Below are positions 44,966 to 56,579 of a stretch of DNA of 64,000 nucleotides, one piece after another (within the stretch, counting starts at the first letter, position 1; every line of letters starts with the position of its first letter). Below the pieces are notes generated by a model. That model was not told the DNA's origin and searched no databases. It saw only the letters and a list, made by a program, of their open reading frames with translations. The position numbers were made by a program, and so were the translations under genes. Source of the DNA: Prosopocoilus inquinatus (Eukaryota; Arthropoda; Insecta; Coleoptera; Lucanidae); NCBI GenBank assembly GCA_036172665.1, contig CM069870.1, positions 27,564,001 through 27,628,000 on the forward strand. Reading direction: 5' to 3'.

Positions 44966-46963
44966 ATTGTAAAGCTATTGTAAAAAGTAGTAATACTTAT
45001 TAATTTATGAATAAATATTTCTTAATACGAATTACGTTTGATGTTTCTATTTTCTATTATAAAATTTAAAAAATCAGTAAAGCTTGTCAACGAAAAGTTT
45101 GCCTGCTCATTCAAAGTTGTGGAATTAAGTGTCTGTAAATTTAATTATTTTTTATTTTTATCTTTAAAATCTCTGAAGAAAATACCGAAAGTAGTCTTAT
45201 CGAATATGTAAAGCCTAGTTCGGACGCATCTGGACACGCAAAATATTTATTACGGATTAATTTCTGATTGATTCTTTAAACCTTACTTCTAAATTTCGGT
45301 AAGTATAGTAATTTATCAACTTTCATATTAAATAAAATGAATAATAATTCCGTTTATAATTAAAAATTATAATGACTATTTAATTCATCTCTCATTTAAT
45401 GTTCATTAGCTAACGAAATAACTTAATTTTAAACATTTATATGGTTACAAAAAAATTGTACTCGTACAAATTACAGGGAATATTGTACTAGTACTTTAAG
45501 TGATAATTTTAGACAAATGAATATGTTTATTTAATTTGCGTAAAAAGGGATTGAAACATTTGATTCATTAAATAGTCTCCCGAATACGATTCGTAGCCTA
45601 TGATGCTATTCATGTCAACGACGCGGGTGCTGCCGAATTTGACTCGTGCTGCGCACTCGTAGCATCCGTTGACGTTCGTAGCATCACCAAAAAAATAATG
45701 GGCTTAACCTTGACTACTCATCGTATTACATCTGAATATTTCATGTACAAATGTAATAGTTATTTTAAAATGAAACACAATAACGGTTCTTAATATTTGG
45801 TTATGCAGCCTCTCGATCTTCCGATTGAATTATTGAATGCAAATGTTCGGGCGTTGATTGAATTAAGAATCCTAATACATTCTATATTCAGAATGCCATG
45901 TAGTTCTTCTACAGCTTCACTATTTCCATTTGATTCACCGGTCGAAAATTTCCTTACATTTTCGTTAGAATAAGGATACATTCTTAAGAACCCAAATTGA
46001 CAAGTTATTTCTTACATTATTAAATTAATTAGAAAGGTCACGACCGTCACCAAGGAAACTTCACACTACCAAAATAATCCAAAATTTCGTTATAAGACTT
46101 GTCCCGCTTTTTGTTTCCACAACTGTACCTGAAAATTTCAGGCTGGAATACTTCTGGACTAAACTTTGAACAAGACTTATTACTTGTTTAATGCGATAAT
46201 AGGAAAGAAAAATTTAAAAAAATGGTACGCAGCCAAAGTGTACTCTAGTATACAACATTTTTGTTGTAGAAAGAACCTCAGTTAATTTTGCTACATTATA
46301 TGAAAATGTATAAGTATTGTAAAACCTATCGAATTTTGGATAATTATTTACTACAATAGCTACAAGTTAACGTTTGAAAATGTAATACTGTGGACGAGCG
46401 GCGCTTCTGCAGCGAGTGTTAGAGCTTTAAAATGTTTTGGAAAGCAAGTAAATATGTTCACACACAGCAAACATAATTTTAAAAAATTAATTATATAAAA
46501 ATGACCCAAAATGACTCATTTTAGGCATAAAATACAAAAATACAAAAAATTTTGTAGGCGCTTAAATTATAAAATTAGGCAAGTATTTAAACTAACGTAA
46601 AATGGGCATTTAGGCACGAAATAATATGTCTCATTCTAATTGAAGATATAATCTAAATATTTAAAATTTAATTGCCGAGGTTTTTTCTTAAATAAAATTT
46701 TAGACAACTGCCTAAAGATCCGAGGTCTAATCCTAACTTTTACCCTTTATTAACCGACAGTACTAAAATATGTAAAATACATATGTAGCTTAACACAGCC
46801 AATAAAAGAATTGTATTATTTTTTAATTCTTCTTTCTTTCGTATCAGATACGTTATTAATTTTAATTTATTTAAATAAAGATTTCCATTTTTGCAGAAGC
46901 AGTAGAGAATTAAAATAACAATAGCTACAAGTAGTTTATTGACTGCACTAGATAGCACTAACT
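44966..46963. other. Intergenic with one repeat trace
   Basis: 45990-46145 matches 25330-25460. 45560-45690 is a CpG-richer patch with inverted GTCAACG / CGTTGAC words, perhaps an old palindromic element. No gene seen. Confidence 0.4.
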
Positions 46964-46995
46964 TATTTAATATTATTATTATTATTATTATTAAA
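46964..46995. repeat. (ATT)n microsatellite
   Basis: Uninterrupted TTA/ATT trinucleotide run, followed by a GAATT pentamer run. Confidence 0.85.
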
Positions 46996-48639
46996 GAGTT
47001 GAATTGAATTGAATATAATGTACTTTACTGCTTTACATGATTTCAGACTCGAATGGGATATTTCAGACACAATGTTAGAGATTTTGGGAGACATTGAGCT
47101 TGGGGTAAACTCTAATGCGGGACAAAGTTCCTCTTGAGGGACGCTTGGTTACTTATACTAGGGATGACGACGGGTAACCGATACCCGATAATTACCCGTA
47201 ACCCGATGTTCGGAAAGTGTCCAACAACCGAGTATCCTTTACTACATTTTGCTTGATGTGACTGACCTTCATTAACATTTTGGTCGAAGGAGCATCAATT
47301 ACTTCAGATAATCCTATATTGGTTTTTTAAATTGTTAGTCGGTACTTATCGGATATCCAAGTGGGTATCGGGTACTTATCGGGTAACTACCCGGGTATCA
47401 ATAACACTTGCGCCGCGCACATTTGTGCCGCCAATACATTTGCACCCTTCCAAGAAAAGGTGCTCAATAACCGCACAGGTAAAGATTTAAAGTTGAACAT
47501 TTGCGCCTCCTATCTGGGGAATTATTTATTTCTTAGATGAAAACTTATTTCTTGCTGATCAAAACTAATCATATGTATCAATTATGTTGCACTTTGCTGT
47601 GATATCACTTACTGGTTGTTATTATTAGGTTCCCAAGTTTTGTCCTCACTTTTTATCCACGCACAAGTTTAGTTTTGTGGATTATTTATATTTATTACCT
47701 ATTTTAATCTTAATAATTTTTAACACAAGATTACTTTTCTAGTTTAACTATGATTTATATGTATTCTTCTGTTGATTGTACTTCCTTAAATAATAATTAT
47801 AGGAAAGAAGCAAACAACTCTGCAACTTCCAGTTTTTTAATTTATAAATGAAACAATTCAAATCGAGAAAGAAGATAGTTTCAGTTGCTTTTTTATGTAA
47901 TTTCCGTTTAATCCCACAAATATTACTGAATGTTCGGGCAACTTAAAATCAAATCACTTCAGCCTAAGTACAACTGGTACTTCATCTGTGCACAATATGA
48001 CACTATTATTTTATTTTTTTCTTGCGTTTTTTGGTCGAAACATTTTTATCAACTCTTCTTTAATTATGAACCCCTCTGTTGAAAAAATGCTCCATATTTT
48101 TTCACTTTTCTTAAATTTGTGATAATTATTCAAATTTCTTTGTTTATTTAAAATTGTTAGAATTCAATGCCTGTTGTAATTTTTTTATTTGATTCTTTGG
48201 AAAAATGATTTTGACACAAATACTATGCTCCTCGACTGCTGGGAAAGCCATATATTGGAAAAAAATTCCGGATACTTTCTAGACGGTCTATATATTTATT
48301 ATATTTCATATTTACTTTTATTTATGTCTACTTCTATTTTGGGGAAATAAACATTATTATTGTATTCTAATAGCTAAAAGAGCGAGACACTTAGAAAATT
48401 TGTAAGCGTTTTTCCAGGCCATCTTTCTTTTTTAAACTCAATTATTATATTATGAACGGTTCATGTAAATATTGTTTTTCTACAATTGGTCAAAAAATGG
48501 ATGTTTACGAATTAATTTTAGTGCGCAAAACACGCGTTTTTTCACCGTTCAAATGACAGAAAATCTTTTTTTCGAATTTTTTTTTTAACGGTAAAAAAAG
48601 CAACGCGTGTTTTGCCACGGAAATTAGTGTAAACACCTA

Positions 48640-48790
48640 TCCTACGATCGCTTGTTGCCTGACATTGCCAAATTGAAGCCAGTTGGCTACATAATAAGTC
48701 ATCCCATATAAGGCGACTACGCTCGCTATTAGAGCAATCAGAGGTTTGTTTTACAAAAGTTTGTTGCAAATAGTTTTTTTTTTTCAAAAA
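48640..48790 (-). mobile_element. Eroded remnant of the hammerhead retroelement
   Basis: CCTACGATCGCTTGTTGCCT, TTGAAGCCAGTTGGCT and ATAATAAGTCATCCCATA match 8960-9050 in family B copy 1. It was therefore already inside the ancestor of both copies. The ribozyme core is gone. Confidence 0.65.
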
Positions 48791-49114
48791 TTTATGGTTA
48801 TATTTATTACCTAGGTTTACAATTGAAAATCATTGCTATTAATTAAAATATGTTTTTTAAAGTAAATACCATTCGAGCTTTCAATAAATTCCAAATACAA
48901 ATAAGCAATTGCGTATTATACATACAGTGAGAATCTTGTAACGCTGCACATAGACGAAAATTACGTGACCAGATAATATATTTCTGAGTTATATAAAATT
49001 GCACATAGGGGTTTCAATATTACGTTGCTAATGTTACTACTCAATGTTCAATGCTGAATCATTTAAAAACTGCACATAGTAAGTATTATGGAAGGTTTAT
49101 TACTTTGCATGTGT

Positions 49115-49208
49115 TTACAAAATTGTACTGTATAAATATAAATATTTCATATTTAACTTATTTTCAAAAATTCCACCATTACTTAAAAGGCAGTATCCTA
49201 ATCTATTG
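49115..49208 (-). pseudogene. C-terminal end of the IS630-type transposase, cut off by BEL/Pao
   Basis: On the minus strand this flank continues the transposase frame interrupted at 55136. It begins with a short RLGYC motif and an NGG.FEN-like tail that typically closes this family, then runs into a stop at 49117-49115. The BEL element lies between this piece and the rest of the gene. Confidence 0.8.
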
Positions 49209-49376
49209 TGTTAACACGATTTTTACGTTCATTTTAATGAATCACATACACTTGTAAAAAAAAAAAAACAATTGCAATATAAATAAAAAACTTTCATATA
49301 AAAAAAGGTAATTGTACCAGCGAAATTTTTCTGCAAACAAACACAAAGAAATACAGTCCACTATATCGAATCAACA
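49209..49376 (+). repeat. BEL/Pao 5' LTR
   Basis: Starts TGTTAACACG and ends AATCAACA, giving the TG...CA ends. It contains a 13-A run and AATAAA at 49282-49287, the likely polyadenylation signal. It would carry promoter and R region. Confidence 0.95.
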
Positions 49377-49385
49377 TATTATTTT

Positions 49386-49406
49386 TGGTCCGATCGAGCC
49401 GGATTC
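49386..49406 (+). promoter_or_regulatory. Primer-binding site, tRNA-Tyr-like
   Basis: TGGTCC, then a one-base discrepancy, then CGAGCCGGATT. This is close to the complement of the 3' end of insect tRNA-Tyr as I remember it (...AATCCGGCTCGAAGGACCA). The mismatches near the acceptor leave the primer assignment uncertain. Confidence 0.6.
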
Positions 49407-49676
49407 AAGATTTACAAGAACTAAGCGCATCAGCGAAGAAGAGAAACACCGCATAGAAAACTATCGTTCAGGACTACAGATAAGGCTCTAGAACAGTTCT
49501 AGAATTTGTAGGCTGCTATCTGTGTTAAGGTAGTACACATTTATAAAACACATTCATACTTTTATACATTTATTTGCAAAAGAAAATATTTTGACAAATA
49601 TTTTTACACATTAACACAATTTCTTTGTAACTAGGTTACAATAATTCAATTCATAGTTTTCTGAATTTGAAAAGTC

Positions 49677-52600
49677 ATGCAAGACGTCACATCTACTGAA
49701 AAACTTGTGCGTAAACGAGGTACTATTAAATACAAACTAACAAATTTTATAAAATATTTACGCACAGTTCAAGATGCATATGCAAGTGATCAAGTTTTAG
49801 CAGAAAAAACAATCATTGAATTGCAAGATCGTAGTAGCAAGTTTGCATCGTTGTTTGAGGAATTTGATGAAACTCAGAGTAAAATAGAATATATTTGCGA
49901 TGAAGATGACTTAGAAAGGCAATATTTAGAGAGAGAAGATTTCACTGAAAAGCATTCATCCGCAATCACAGACGCAAAATTTATTTTAAAGCAAGTCTGC
50001 ACACCTGTCATCCAAATTCAAAGCGACAGTATCACTGGCATATCAGATTCCTCAAAACAAAACGGTATTTCTCACAACATTAAACTTCCAACAATTAAAC
50101 TTGCAAAATTTAACGGTGCATATGATAATTGGTTGGAATTCAAAGATACTTTTGAGTCACTAATTAATTCAAACAAATCAATTGACAATGTTCAGAAGTA
50201 TCATTATTTACGTGCTTCACTAGAAGGTGACGCACTAAAGGTTATACAGTCTCTAGAATTCTCATCCGAAAATTACATAATCGCATGGGAACTACTTTGC
50301 AATAGGTATAATAACATCAGATTGTTAATTAATAATCACATCAAATCTCTGTTTGAATTAAATTCACTTACAAAGGAGTCCTCAAGAGGAATAAGAGACT
50401 TGATAGATACCATTTTTAAACATTTAAGAGCTCTTCAAACACTAGAACAACCAACAGAACATTGGGACACTTTGTTGATATTTTTAATTACGTCAAAATT
50501 AGACAAATTTACTGTTCGGGAATGGGAAAAAGTTAAAACAGGCAATAATTTCCCAACACTTTCTGAATTCAAGAGTTTTTTGAATTCAAGAGCAGATTTT
50601 CTAGAAACACTTGAAATCAATCATAATAAAATTGCCAAAGAACATAAACAGTTACATAATAATATCAAACAAGTTTCGTTAATATCCTCAAATGTGAAAT
50701 GTCCTGTATGTAATGGGGCACATTTAATTTATTATTGTGAAAAATTCTTAAAATTAAATTTGTCAGATAAATTAAAAACAGTAAAGCAGCTGAATCTTTG
50801 TAATAACTGTTTACGTTCAGGCCACACAACTAAAAACTGCAGATCTGGATTTTGTAAAAAGTGCAAAGCTAAACATAACACTTTACTTCATCCAGAATTA
50901 TTATATACACGTGAACCAATTACATCAAAAACAATTCATCCAAATGCATCAACAACAATTTCGCCACAAGTTAGTTTCACAAGTCATTATCCTAATCAAC
51001 ATGTTCTGCTTTCCACTGTATCAATTTTAGTTCCAGATGTTTTTGGCAACATTCATACTGCAAAAGCTTTACTTGACTGTGGTTTTCAGTCAAATTTTCT
51101 TACTTTAAAATTTTGCAAAAAGTTAGGATTAGAAGAACATTCAACAAACATGACCATTGGAGGAATCAATGGCGTTTCATCAGTCATTAAAAAAAAATGC
51201 AACATTGTGATATATTCACTCAATTATGAATTTTCTACTAATCTTTGTTGTTTTATTTTGCCCACAATTACAGGTAATTTGCCTTCATTCACTATCAACA
51301 CCAGCTCATGGAATATTCCAGCCAACATTCAATTGGCAGATCCTCAATTCACCGAGCCTAGTGAAATAGATGTACTTATTGGTGCAGGTATTTTTTGGAA
51401 TATTCTTCATCATCAAAGAATTCAGTTGGGTAAGAATATGCCAGTTCTTCAAAACACAGAATTCGGTTGGATTATATCAGGTACCATCTCAGAATCCATT
51501 TCAAAAATTCATTGCAATTTTTCTAAAACTCACAGCAATCTTGATTCTGAATTGCAGAAATTTTGGGAGATAGAGGAAATTAATAACGAGCATTCTATGT
51601 CTTCAGATGATGTTTATTGCGAAAAACATTTCCTAGAAACGTTTTCTAGAAATGAAGAAGGACGGTTCATTGTTCGAATACCACTAAAACATTCTGCTTC
51701 TAATTTAGGTAACTCAAAACCATTATCAATTAAACGTCAACAACAATTAGAACGTAAATTTTCATACGATTCTAATCTAAAATTTCAATATTCTCAATTC
51801 ATAAAAGAATACATAGATTTAAACCACATGTCTCAAGTAAATTTAATTCCTTCCAATACAGCATATTTTTTGCCACATCATGGTGTTTTTAGACAAGAAA
51901 GTTTGACTACTAAACTAAGAGTAGTCTTTGATGGATCAGCGAATTCTGATTCAGGTTGGTCAGTTAATGATTTACAATTTACAGGGCCACCCATTCAGAA
52001 TGAAATATTTTCTATACTCATAAAATTCAGACAACATCCTTTTGCAGTTTCGGCAGATATAGAAAAAATGTATAGGCAGGTCGTCATTCATCCTGATGAC
52101 AGACATCTTCAAAATATTGTTTGGAGATTTAGTTCAGACGATCCAATTTCCATTTACACTTTAAATACAGTTACCTACGGCACTAGATCTGCTCCGTATT
52201 TAGCCATAAGATGCTTAAAGCAGTTGGCTCATGAATATCAAACAAAATCTTCTTTCGCATCTTCAATAATAAAAAATGATTTTTATGTTGATGATCTCAT
52301 AACAGGTTTTGATTCTGAAACAGTTGCAATCAATGTATGTAAAGAAATTGCATCAATTCTAAATTCAGCATGTTTCCCATTAAGAAAATGGAATTCTAAT
52401 AGTCAGCTTTTCTTGCAAGAGTTTCAAAATGAAAATGAACCTGTGAGTGTTTTAAATTTAGGAGATAATGAGTTTTCAAAAACTTTAGGAATAAAATGGT
52501 ACAGTAAATCTGATACATTAGGTTTTCAAATCAAAAATTTTGAAAATTCTTTATCAATTAATAAACGATCAATCTTATCTGACGTAGCAAGGATTTTTGA

Positions 52601-54866
52601 TCCATTAGGTTTGTTAAGCCCATGCACTATTTTCTCAAAAATAATTATTCAAAAACTATGGTCTCTTAAATTAGATTGGAATGATCCTATTCCAGACGAT
52701 TTGAAAGCTACGTGGGTACGATTCAGAAATAATTTAACAAAATTAAATCAACTCAAATTAGATAGGCACGTCATTTGTAAAAATTCTACAGAAATCGAAT
52801 TACATGGTTTCTGTGACGCGTCACAAAACGCATACGGTGCGTGTGTATACGTTCGCAGCATCGATCAAAAAGAAAAGATTTTAATTAATCTCTTATGCGG
52901 AAAGACAAAGGTTGCTCCACTGAAATGTTTAACTATGCCAAGATTAGAATTGTGCAGTGCTTTGTTGTTAAGTCAATTAATTAACAAAGTACAAAAATCA
53001 TTCACTATCGAATGCTCATATCATCTATGGTCAGATTCTCAAATAATATTACACTGGATTAACTCTCCATCTCATTCATTACCAATTTTTGTAAGAAATC
53101 GCATTTCTAAAATTCAAGAATTAACACAGATTAGTAATTGGAAGTACATAAACACAAAAGATAATCCTGCCGATCTTACATCACGAGGAATTTCTCCTGA
53201 AAATTTACTCAAGTCTCAATTGTGGTGGAACGGCCCTTCATGGTTGTCTCTTCCAACTAATCATTGGCCATCATCCGCATTCTCAATTTCAATTAAATAT
53301 TCTAAAAATAATGTTTGCTCAGCTACTGTTGAAAATAATTTTCAGATATTCGAAAGGTTTTCTAGTTTGAATAGGTTGAAAAGAACAATGGCATACATTT
53401 TACGATTCATCTTAAACATTAAGAAACAAAAATCTAAACGGCCGTACGGATATTTGACTATTGCAGAATTAGATCTCAGTATGAAACAATTAATAAAATT
53501 GTCACAACAAGACAGTTTTCCTCAAGAAATTAATTTATTACTAAATAATAAAAATTTAAAGCCAAAACACAATTTATTATCCCTTGCTCCGTTCATTGAT
53601 ACTGAAGGTTTATTAAGAGTCGGTGGTCGATTAAAAAACTCTTATTTAGATTTTGCTCAGAAACATCCTTTGATTTTATCGGGAAAACATCGTTTAGCAA
53701 AACTAATTTTTGAAAATACGCATATAACATTACTTCATGCAGGTCCACAATTGTTATTATTTACAGTAAGACAGCATTTTTGGGTTACATCTGGAATGAG
53801 TGTGGCTAAGTCAGTAGTGCGAGGTTGCATCAGATGTTTTAAATCTAAACCAAAATCTTTTGATCAAATAATGGCAAATTTGCCAAAAGAAAGAGTTACA
53901 GTTAATAATCCATTTTATATCACGGGAATAGATTATGCAGGGCCTTTTAATATAAAAGATCGCAAAGGTCGAGGTTCAAAGACTATAAAGGGCTACATTT
54001 GTCTTTTCATCTGCTTTTCTACTAAAGCTATGCATCTTGAACTTGTGACAGATTTATCAAGCGAAACATTCCTTGCTGCTTTGAGAAGATTTGCATCACG
54101 AAGAGGCAAACCAGCTCATTTATATTCAGATAATGCAACAAATTTTATCGGAGCAGCTAAGAAACTATCTGCCTTGCATGAATTTTTCTCAAACTCTAAA
54201 ACAGAAATAACAAATTATTGTACAAATGAAAATATAACCTGGCATTTTATTCCCCCAAACTCACCTCATTTCGGAGGGCTTTGGGAATCAAACATAAAAA
54301 ACATAAAACATCATTTATCAAGAGTAATTAATGACACAAAATTAACATATGAAGAATTTTACACAATCTTAACACAGATAGAAGCAACTTTAAATTCTAG
54401 ACCTTTATACCCTCTGTCATCGGATGTTGATGATCTGCAGCCACTAACTCCAGCTCATTTCTTGATTGGCAAACCATTGACTGCTATTCCAGAACCGCAA
54501 TTGCTGGACACACCAACAAACAGGCTGTCGCGTTTCCAGTTACAGCAACAGTTGGTACAAAGTTTTTGGAAGCGGTGGTCACAAGAATATTTGTATCATC
54601 TGCAAGAAAGAAAGAAATGGAAGAGCAAAAATCCAGGGCTAAAGATTGGAAGTTTGGTAATAATCAAACAGGATAACTTACCTCCTTCCCAGTGGCTCCT
54701 TGGAAGAATAGTAGAGCTTCATCCCGGTGACGACAACGTAGTTCGAGTTGCTACAGTCAAGACTCATAAAGGCAATTTCAAGCGAGCAGTAGCGAAGTTG
54801 TGTCCCCTTCCAGTACCTGAAAATGGCAGTAGTGACAGTGAAATTGTGCATGTTAAAAACAGTTAA
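49677..54866 (+). CDS. BEL/Pao gag-pol polyprotein
   Basis: A single 1729-residue frame encodes all retrotransposition functions. The N-terminal third is Gag-like: the DUF1759-type motif LPTIKLAKFNGAYDNW is near residue 136 and a CCHC knuckle (CNNCLRSGHTTKNC) near 373. An aspartic protease follows near 464 (LLDCGFQSNF, with Cys where Ser or Thr is usual after the catalytic Asp). The reverse transcriptase has LRVVFDGSA and the catalytic YVDD box near 870. RNase H follows (HGFCDAS near 1042, LWSDSQ). The integrase has an H2C2 zinc finger (about 1337-1395) and a D-D-E triad near 1418 (GIDYAG), 1483 (YSDNATNF) and 1536 (GGLWES). The C-terminal domain (about 1615-1718) resembles DUF5641. No stop or frameshift is present. 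The Met at 49677 is the first in frame after a 300-bp leader. Confidence 0.96.
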   Translation: MQDVTSTEKLVRKRGTIKYKLTNFIKYLRTVQDAYASDQVLAEKTIIELQDRSSKFASLFEEFDETQSKIEYICDEDDLERQYLEREDFTEKHSSAITDAKFILKQVCTPVIQIQSDSITGISDSSKQNGISHNIKLPTIKLAKFNGAYDNWLEFKDTFESLINSNKSIDNVQKYHYLRASLEGDALKVIQSLEFSSENYIIAWELLCNRYNNIRLLINNHIKSLFELNSLTKESSRGIRDLIDTIFKHLRALQTLEQPTEHWDTLLIFLITSKLDKFTVREWEKVKTGNNFPTLSEFKSFLNSRADFLETLEINHNKIAKEHKQLHNNIKQVSLISSNVKCPVCNGAHLIYYCEKFLKLNLSDKLKTVKQLNLCNNCLRSGHTTKNCRSGFCKKCKAKHNTLLHPELLYTREPITSKTIHPNASTTISPQVSFTSHYPNQHVLLSTVSILVPDVFGNIHTAKALLDCGFQSNFLTLKFCKKLGLEEHSTNMTIGGINGVSSVIKKKCNIVIYSLNYEFSTNLCCFILPTITGNLPSFTINTSSWNIPANIQLADPQFTEPSEIDVLIGAGIFWNILHHQRIQLGKNMPVLQNTEFGWIISGTISESISKIHCNFSKTHSNLDSELQKFWEIEEINNEHSMSSDDVYCEKHFLETFSRNEEGRFIVRIPLKHSASNLGNSKPLSIKRQQQLERKFSYDSNLKFQYSQFIKEYIDLNHMSQVNLIPSNTAYFLPHHGVFRQESLTTKLRVVFDGSANSDSGWSVNDLQFTGPPIQNEIFSILIKFRQHPFAVSADIEKMYRQVVIHPDDRHLQNIVWRFSSDDPISIYTLNTVTYGTRSAPYLAIRCLKQLAHEYQTKSSFASSIIKNDFYVDDLITGFDSETVAINVCKEIASILNSACFPLRKWNSNSQLFLQEFQNENEPVSVLNLGDNEFSKTLGIKWYSKSDTLGFQIKNFENSLSINKRSILSDVARIFDPLGLLSPCTIFSKIIIQKLWSLKLDWNDPIPDDLKATWVRFRNNLTKLNQLKLDRHVICKNSTEIELHGFCDASQNAYGACVYVRSIDQKEKILINLLCGKTKVAPLKCLTMPRLELCSALLLSQLINKVQKSFTIECSYHLWSDSQIILHWINSPSHSLPIFVRNRISKIQELTQISNWKYINTKDNPADLTSRGISPENLLKSQLWWNGPSWLSLPTNHWPSSAFSISIKYSKNNVCSATVENNFQIFERFSSLNRLKRTMAYILRFILNIKKQKSKRPYGYLTIAELDLSMKQLIKLSQQDSFPQEINLLLNNKNLKPKHNLLSLAPFIDTEGLLRVGGRLKNSYLDFAQKHPLILSGKHRLAKLIFENTHITLLHAGPQLLLFTVRQHFWVTSGMSVAKSVVRGCIRCFKSKPKSFDQIMANLPKERVTVNNPFYITGIDYAGPFNIKDRKGRGSKTIKGYICLFICFSTKAMHLELVTDLSSETFLAALRRFASRRGKPAHLYSDNATNFIGAAKKLSALHEFFSNSKTEITNYCTNENITWHFIPPNSPHFGGLWESNIKNIKHHLSRVINDTKLTYEEFYTILTQIEATLNSRPLYPLSSDVDDLQPLTPAHFLIGKPLTAIPEPQLLDTPTNRLSRFQLQQQLVQSFWKRWSQEYLYHLQERKKWKSKNPGLKIGSLVIIKQDNLPPSQWLLGRIVELHPGDDNVVRVATVKTHKGNFKRAVAKLCPLPVPENGSSDSEIVHVKNS

Positions 54867-54953
54867 AATAATTCATTTTCATTATTACAATCAGTTCATA
54901 CTTACCTGCAATTTATGAATATTTGAACACTTTCTTAAAAAAAAAAAATGTTC

Positions 54954-54967
54954 AAGGCGGGGAGCTA
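54954..54967 (+). promoter_or_regulatory. Polypurine tract of BEL/Pao
   Basis: AAGGCGGGGAGCTA lies immediately before the 3' LTR, after an A-run. It is the expected plus-strand priming site, interrupted by one pyrimidine near its start and by CT before its last base. Confidence 0.8.
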
Positions 54968-55135
54968 TGTTAACACGATTTTTACGTTCATTTTAATGAA
55001 TCACATACACTTGTAAAAAAAAAAAAACAATTGCAATATAAATAAAAAACTTTCATATAAAAAAAGGTAATTGTACCAGCGAAATTTTTCTGCAAACAAA
55101 CACAAAGAAATACAGTCCACTATATCGAATCAACA
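54968..55135 (+). repeat. BEL/Pao 3' LTR
   Basis: Identical by eye to the 5' LTR over all 168 bp, offset 5759 bp. It is followed by the target duplication TATTG. Confidence 0.95.
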
Positions 55136-55960
55136 TATTGTATAAATCGTTTAATACATTCGCAGACTGTAGAGCAGTTATTTCCCCTGAAGCAGTAATG
55201 ATTCTTTGTTTAAGTTCTTCGATGTCCCTTATAGGGGTTGAATTGTAGACTGATGATTTTAATTTTCCCCAGTAAAAAAAATCCATGGGTATAAGACGAT
55301 CTTTGTGGCCACCCGATTGCTCCACCCCTGGCGATCCACCTTCCAGGAAAATGGAGATTTAGAAACTCTCTTACTGGCAGAGAATAGTGGGCTGGAGCGC
55401 CATCGTGCTGATACATATCTGACCTTCTAAGTGGAGGTCATTGAATGCAGGAATAATTCACTCTTCTAGCAGTTGCAGATAATCTCCATTGGTTAGCATG
55501 CCTTGAATAAAAGATGGACCAATAATAAGCGTGTCAATCATTCCTGCCCACACGTTGACTTTCTCTGAATATTGCGTCCTAGTGCTAAGATATCGGTGTA
55601 AGTTTTCCCTAGCCCAATATCTACAGTTTTGTGATTTTGGCTCTCCATGCTTCACAAACGTACTTTCATCTGTAAAAAGGGTTTTTTCGCAAATCAAGGA
55701 CATTTCTGTTGATGTTTTCAAACATCCTTTCACAATGCATCGTTATCGTTCAAATCTTGATGCTTTTCAAATTTAAAAGATTTATACCGATGCTTTTTCA
55801 GGACGCGAATAACTGATGACTGACTGATACCACATTCAGCTGCTATTTTTCTGGTTGATATCTCCATATCATTCTGCATTAAAGCCAATCCATTTAATTC
55901 CAGTTCTTCTGTTAATATACTAGACCTTGAGCGTTTATTCGTATGATCAATGCGTCTTCA
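55136..55960 (-). pseudogene. IS630/Tc1-mariner-type transposase, broken
   Basis: Read on the minus strand from about 55960: a helix-turn-helix segment (STRKIAAECGISQSSVIRVL near 55860-55800), LKKHRYKSFKFEKHQDLND, then the first catalytic Asp in LFTDESTF, NCRYWARENLHRYL and VNVWAGM. The second catalytic Asp is in MYQHDGAPAHYSLPVREFL, and the C-terminal part contains FFYWGKLKSSVY and IEELKQRI. At least one stop (near 55457) and frame changes near 55420 and 55330 disable it. The N-terminus is not found. The BEL element removes the last ~30 codons. The motif set matches insect transposases of the DDE_3 type. Confidence 0.85.
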
Positions 55961-56579
55961 AGGTCTTCAATAATTGAAGAGAACTTGAACACGAATTGAA
56001 GAGATGCACAACTTATGGATTACGCGTGCGTTGCCAATTTTAAGGTTATCATGATTTATTTATACTTATAGCGAGAAATAGAAAAACGAGTAACAATTTG
56101 ACCTTCCAAATCCTTGCTAAAATCACGCTTCTTCTAATCTTTCACTTGTCTACAACCCGACGACTAATTATGGACAAATTTTTATTTTTTAATCCTACAC
56201 GGTTACGCATTTTTTTAAAATGCATTTACATTGACACCCGGAAAATGATATTTCTGCATACGTAAAAACAGTGATTATTTTTGTGACAGCGTTTCAATTT
56301 GCTAGACAGCACGGCCTCTTCAATTAATTGATACGCTTAGCAAGTGACTTTGCAAGGTCACGTCCCATATCAATAATTGTTACGTTTCAAGTCCATATCA
56401 ATGTTACAGAATAGACCCCAATGTGTACATTTCTACTTTTTTGGCGGTTGTATACATTATTTTACAGTAAATCAAAAGACGCACGGTAACCTTAGCGAAT
56501 AATATAAATTTCGGAATAATAATGTAATAAAGCTTCAATTGAAAATTACTATGTGCAGTCTTATAAGGTTCTCAGTGTA

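Larger units (their letters stand above)
49209..55135 (+). mobile_element. Complete BEL/Pao LTR retrotransposon
   Basis: Two LTRs of 168 bp, identical by eye, flank a 5.6-kb interior with one intact gag-pol gene. The exact 5-bp target duplication TATTG is at 49204-49208 and 55136-55140, the usual length for BEL/Pao. A primer-binding site lies 9 bp after the 5' LTR and a purine tract abuts the 3' LTR. There is no envelope gene. Identical LTRs and an uninterrupted frame imply a recent insertion, probably still competent. The host site is the transposase gene of the Tc1/mariner element around it. Confidence 0.97.
48925..56577 (-). mobile_element. Tc1/mariner-type (IS630) transposon carrying a BEL/Pao insertion
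   Basis: TIRs of 29 bp with 24 matches: CAGTGAGAATCTTGTAACG at left and, inverted, CACTGAGAACCTTATAAGA at right, both ending CTGCACATAG. TA flanks both sides (48923-48924, 56578-56579). TGCACATAG words recur just inside the left end. Without the 5932-bp BEL insertion and its duplication the element is 1721 bp, a normal length for this superfamily. Its transposase gene is on the minus strand and broken. Confidence 0.9.

Noticed and set aside
43130..46620. TAGGCA words at 43.1 kb and 46.5 kb as ends of one 3.4-kb transposon
   Set aside because: The words are loosely arranged and I could not align the two regions as inverted repeats.
47170..47400. GGGTATCGGGTA repeats as an interstitial telomere-like array
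   Set aside because: They do not match TTAGG or another known telomere unit, and they lie inside the TIR of a hAT-like element.
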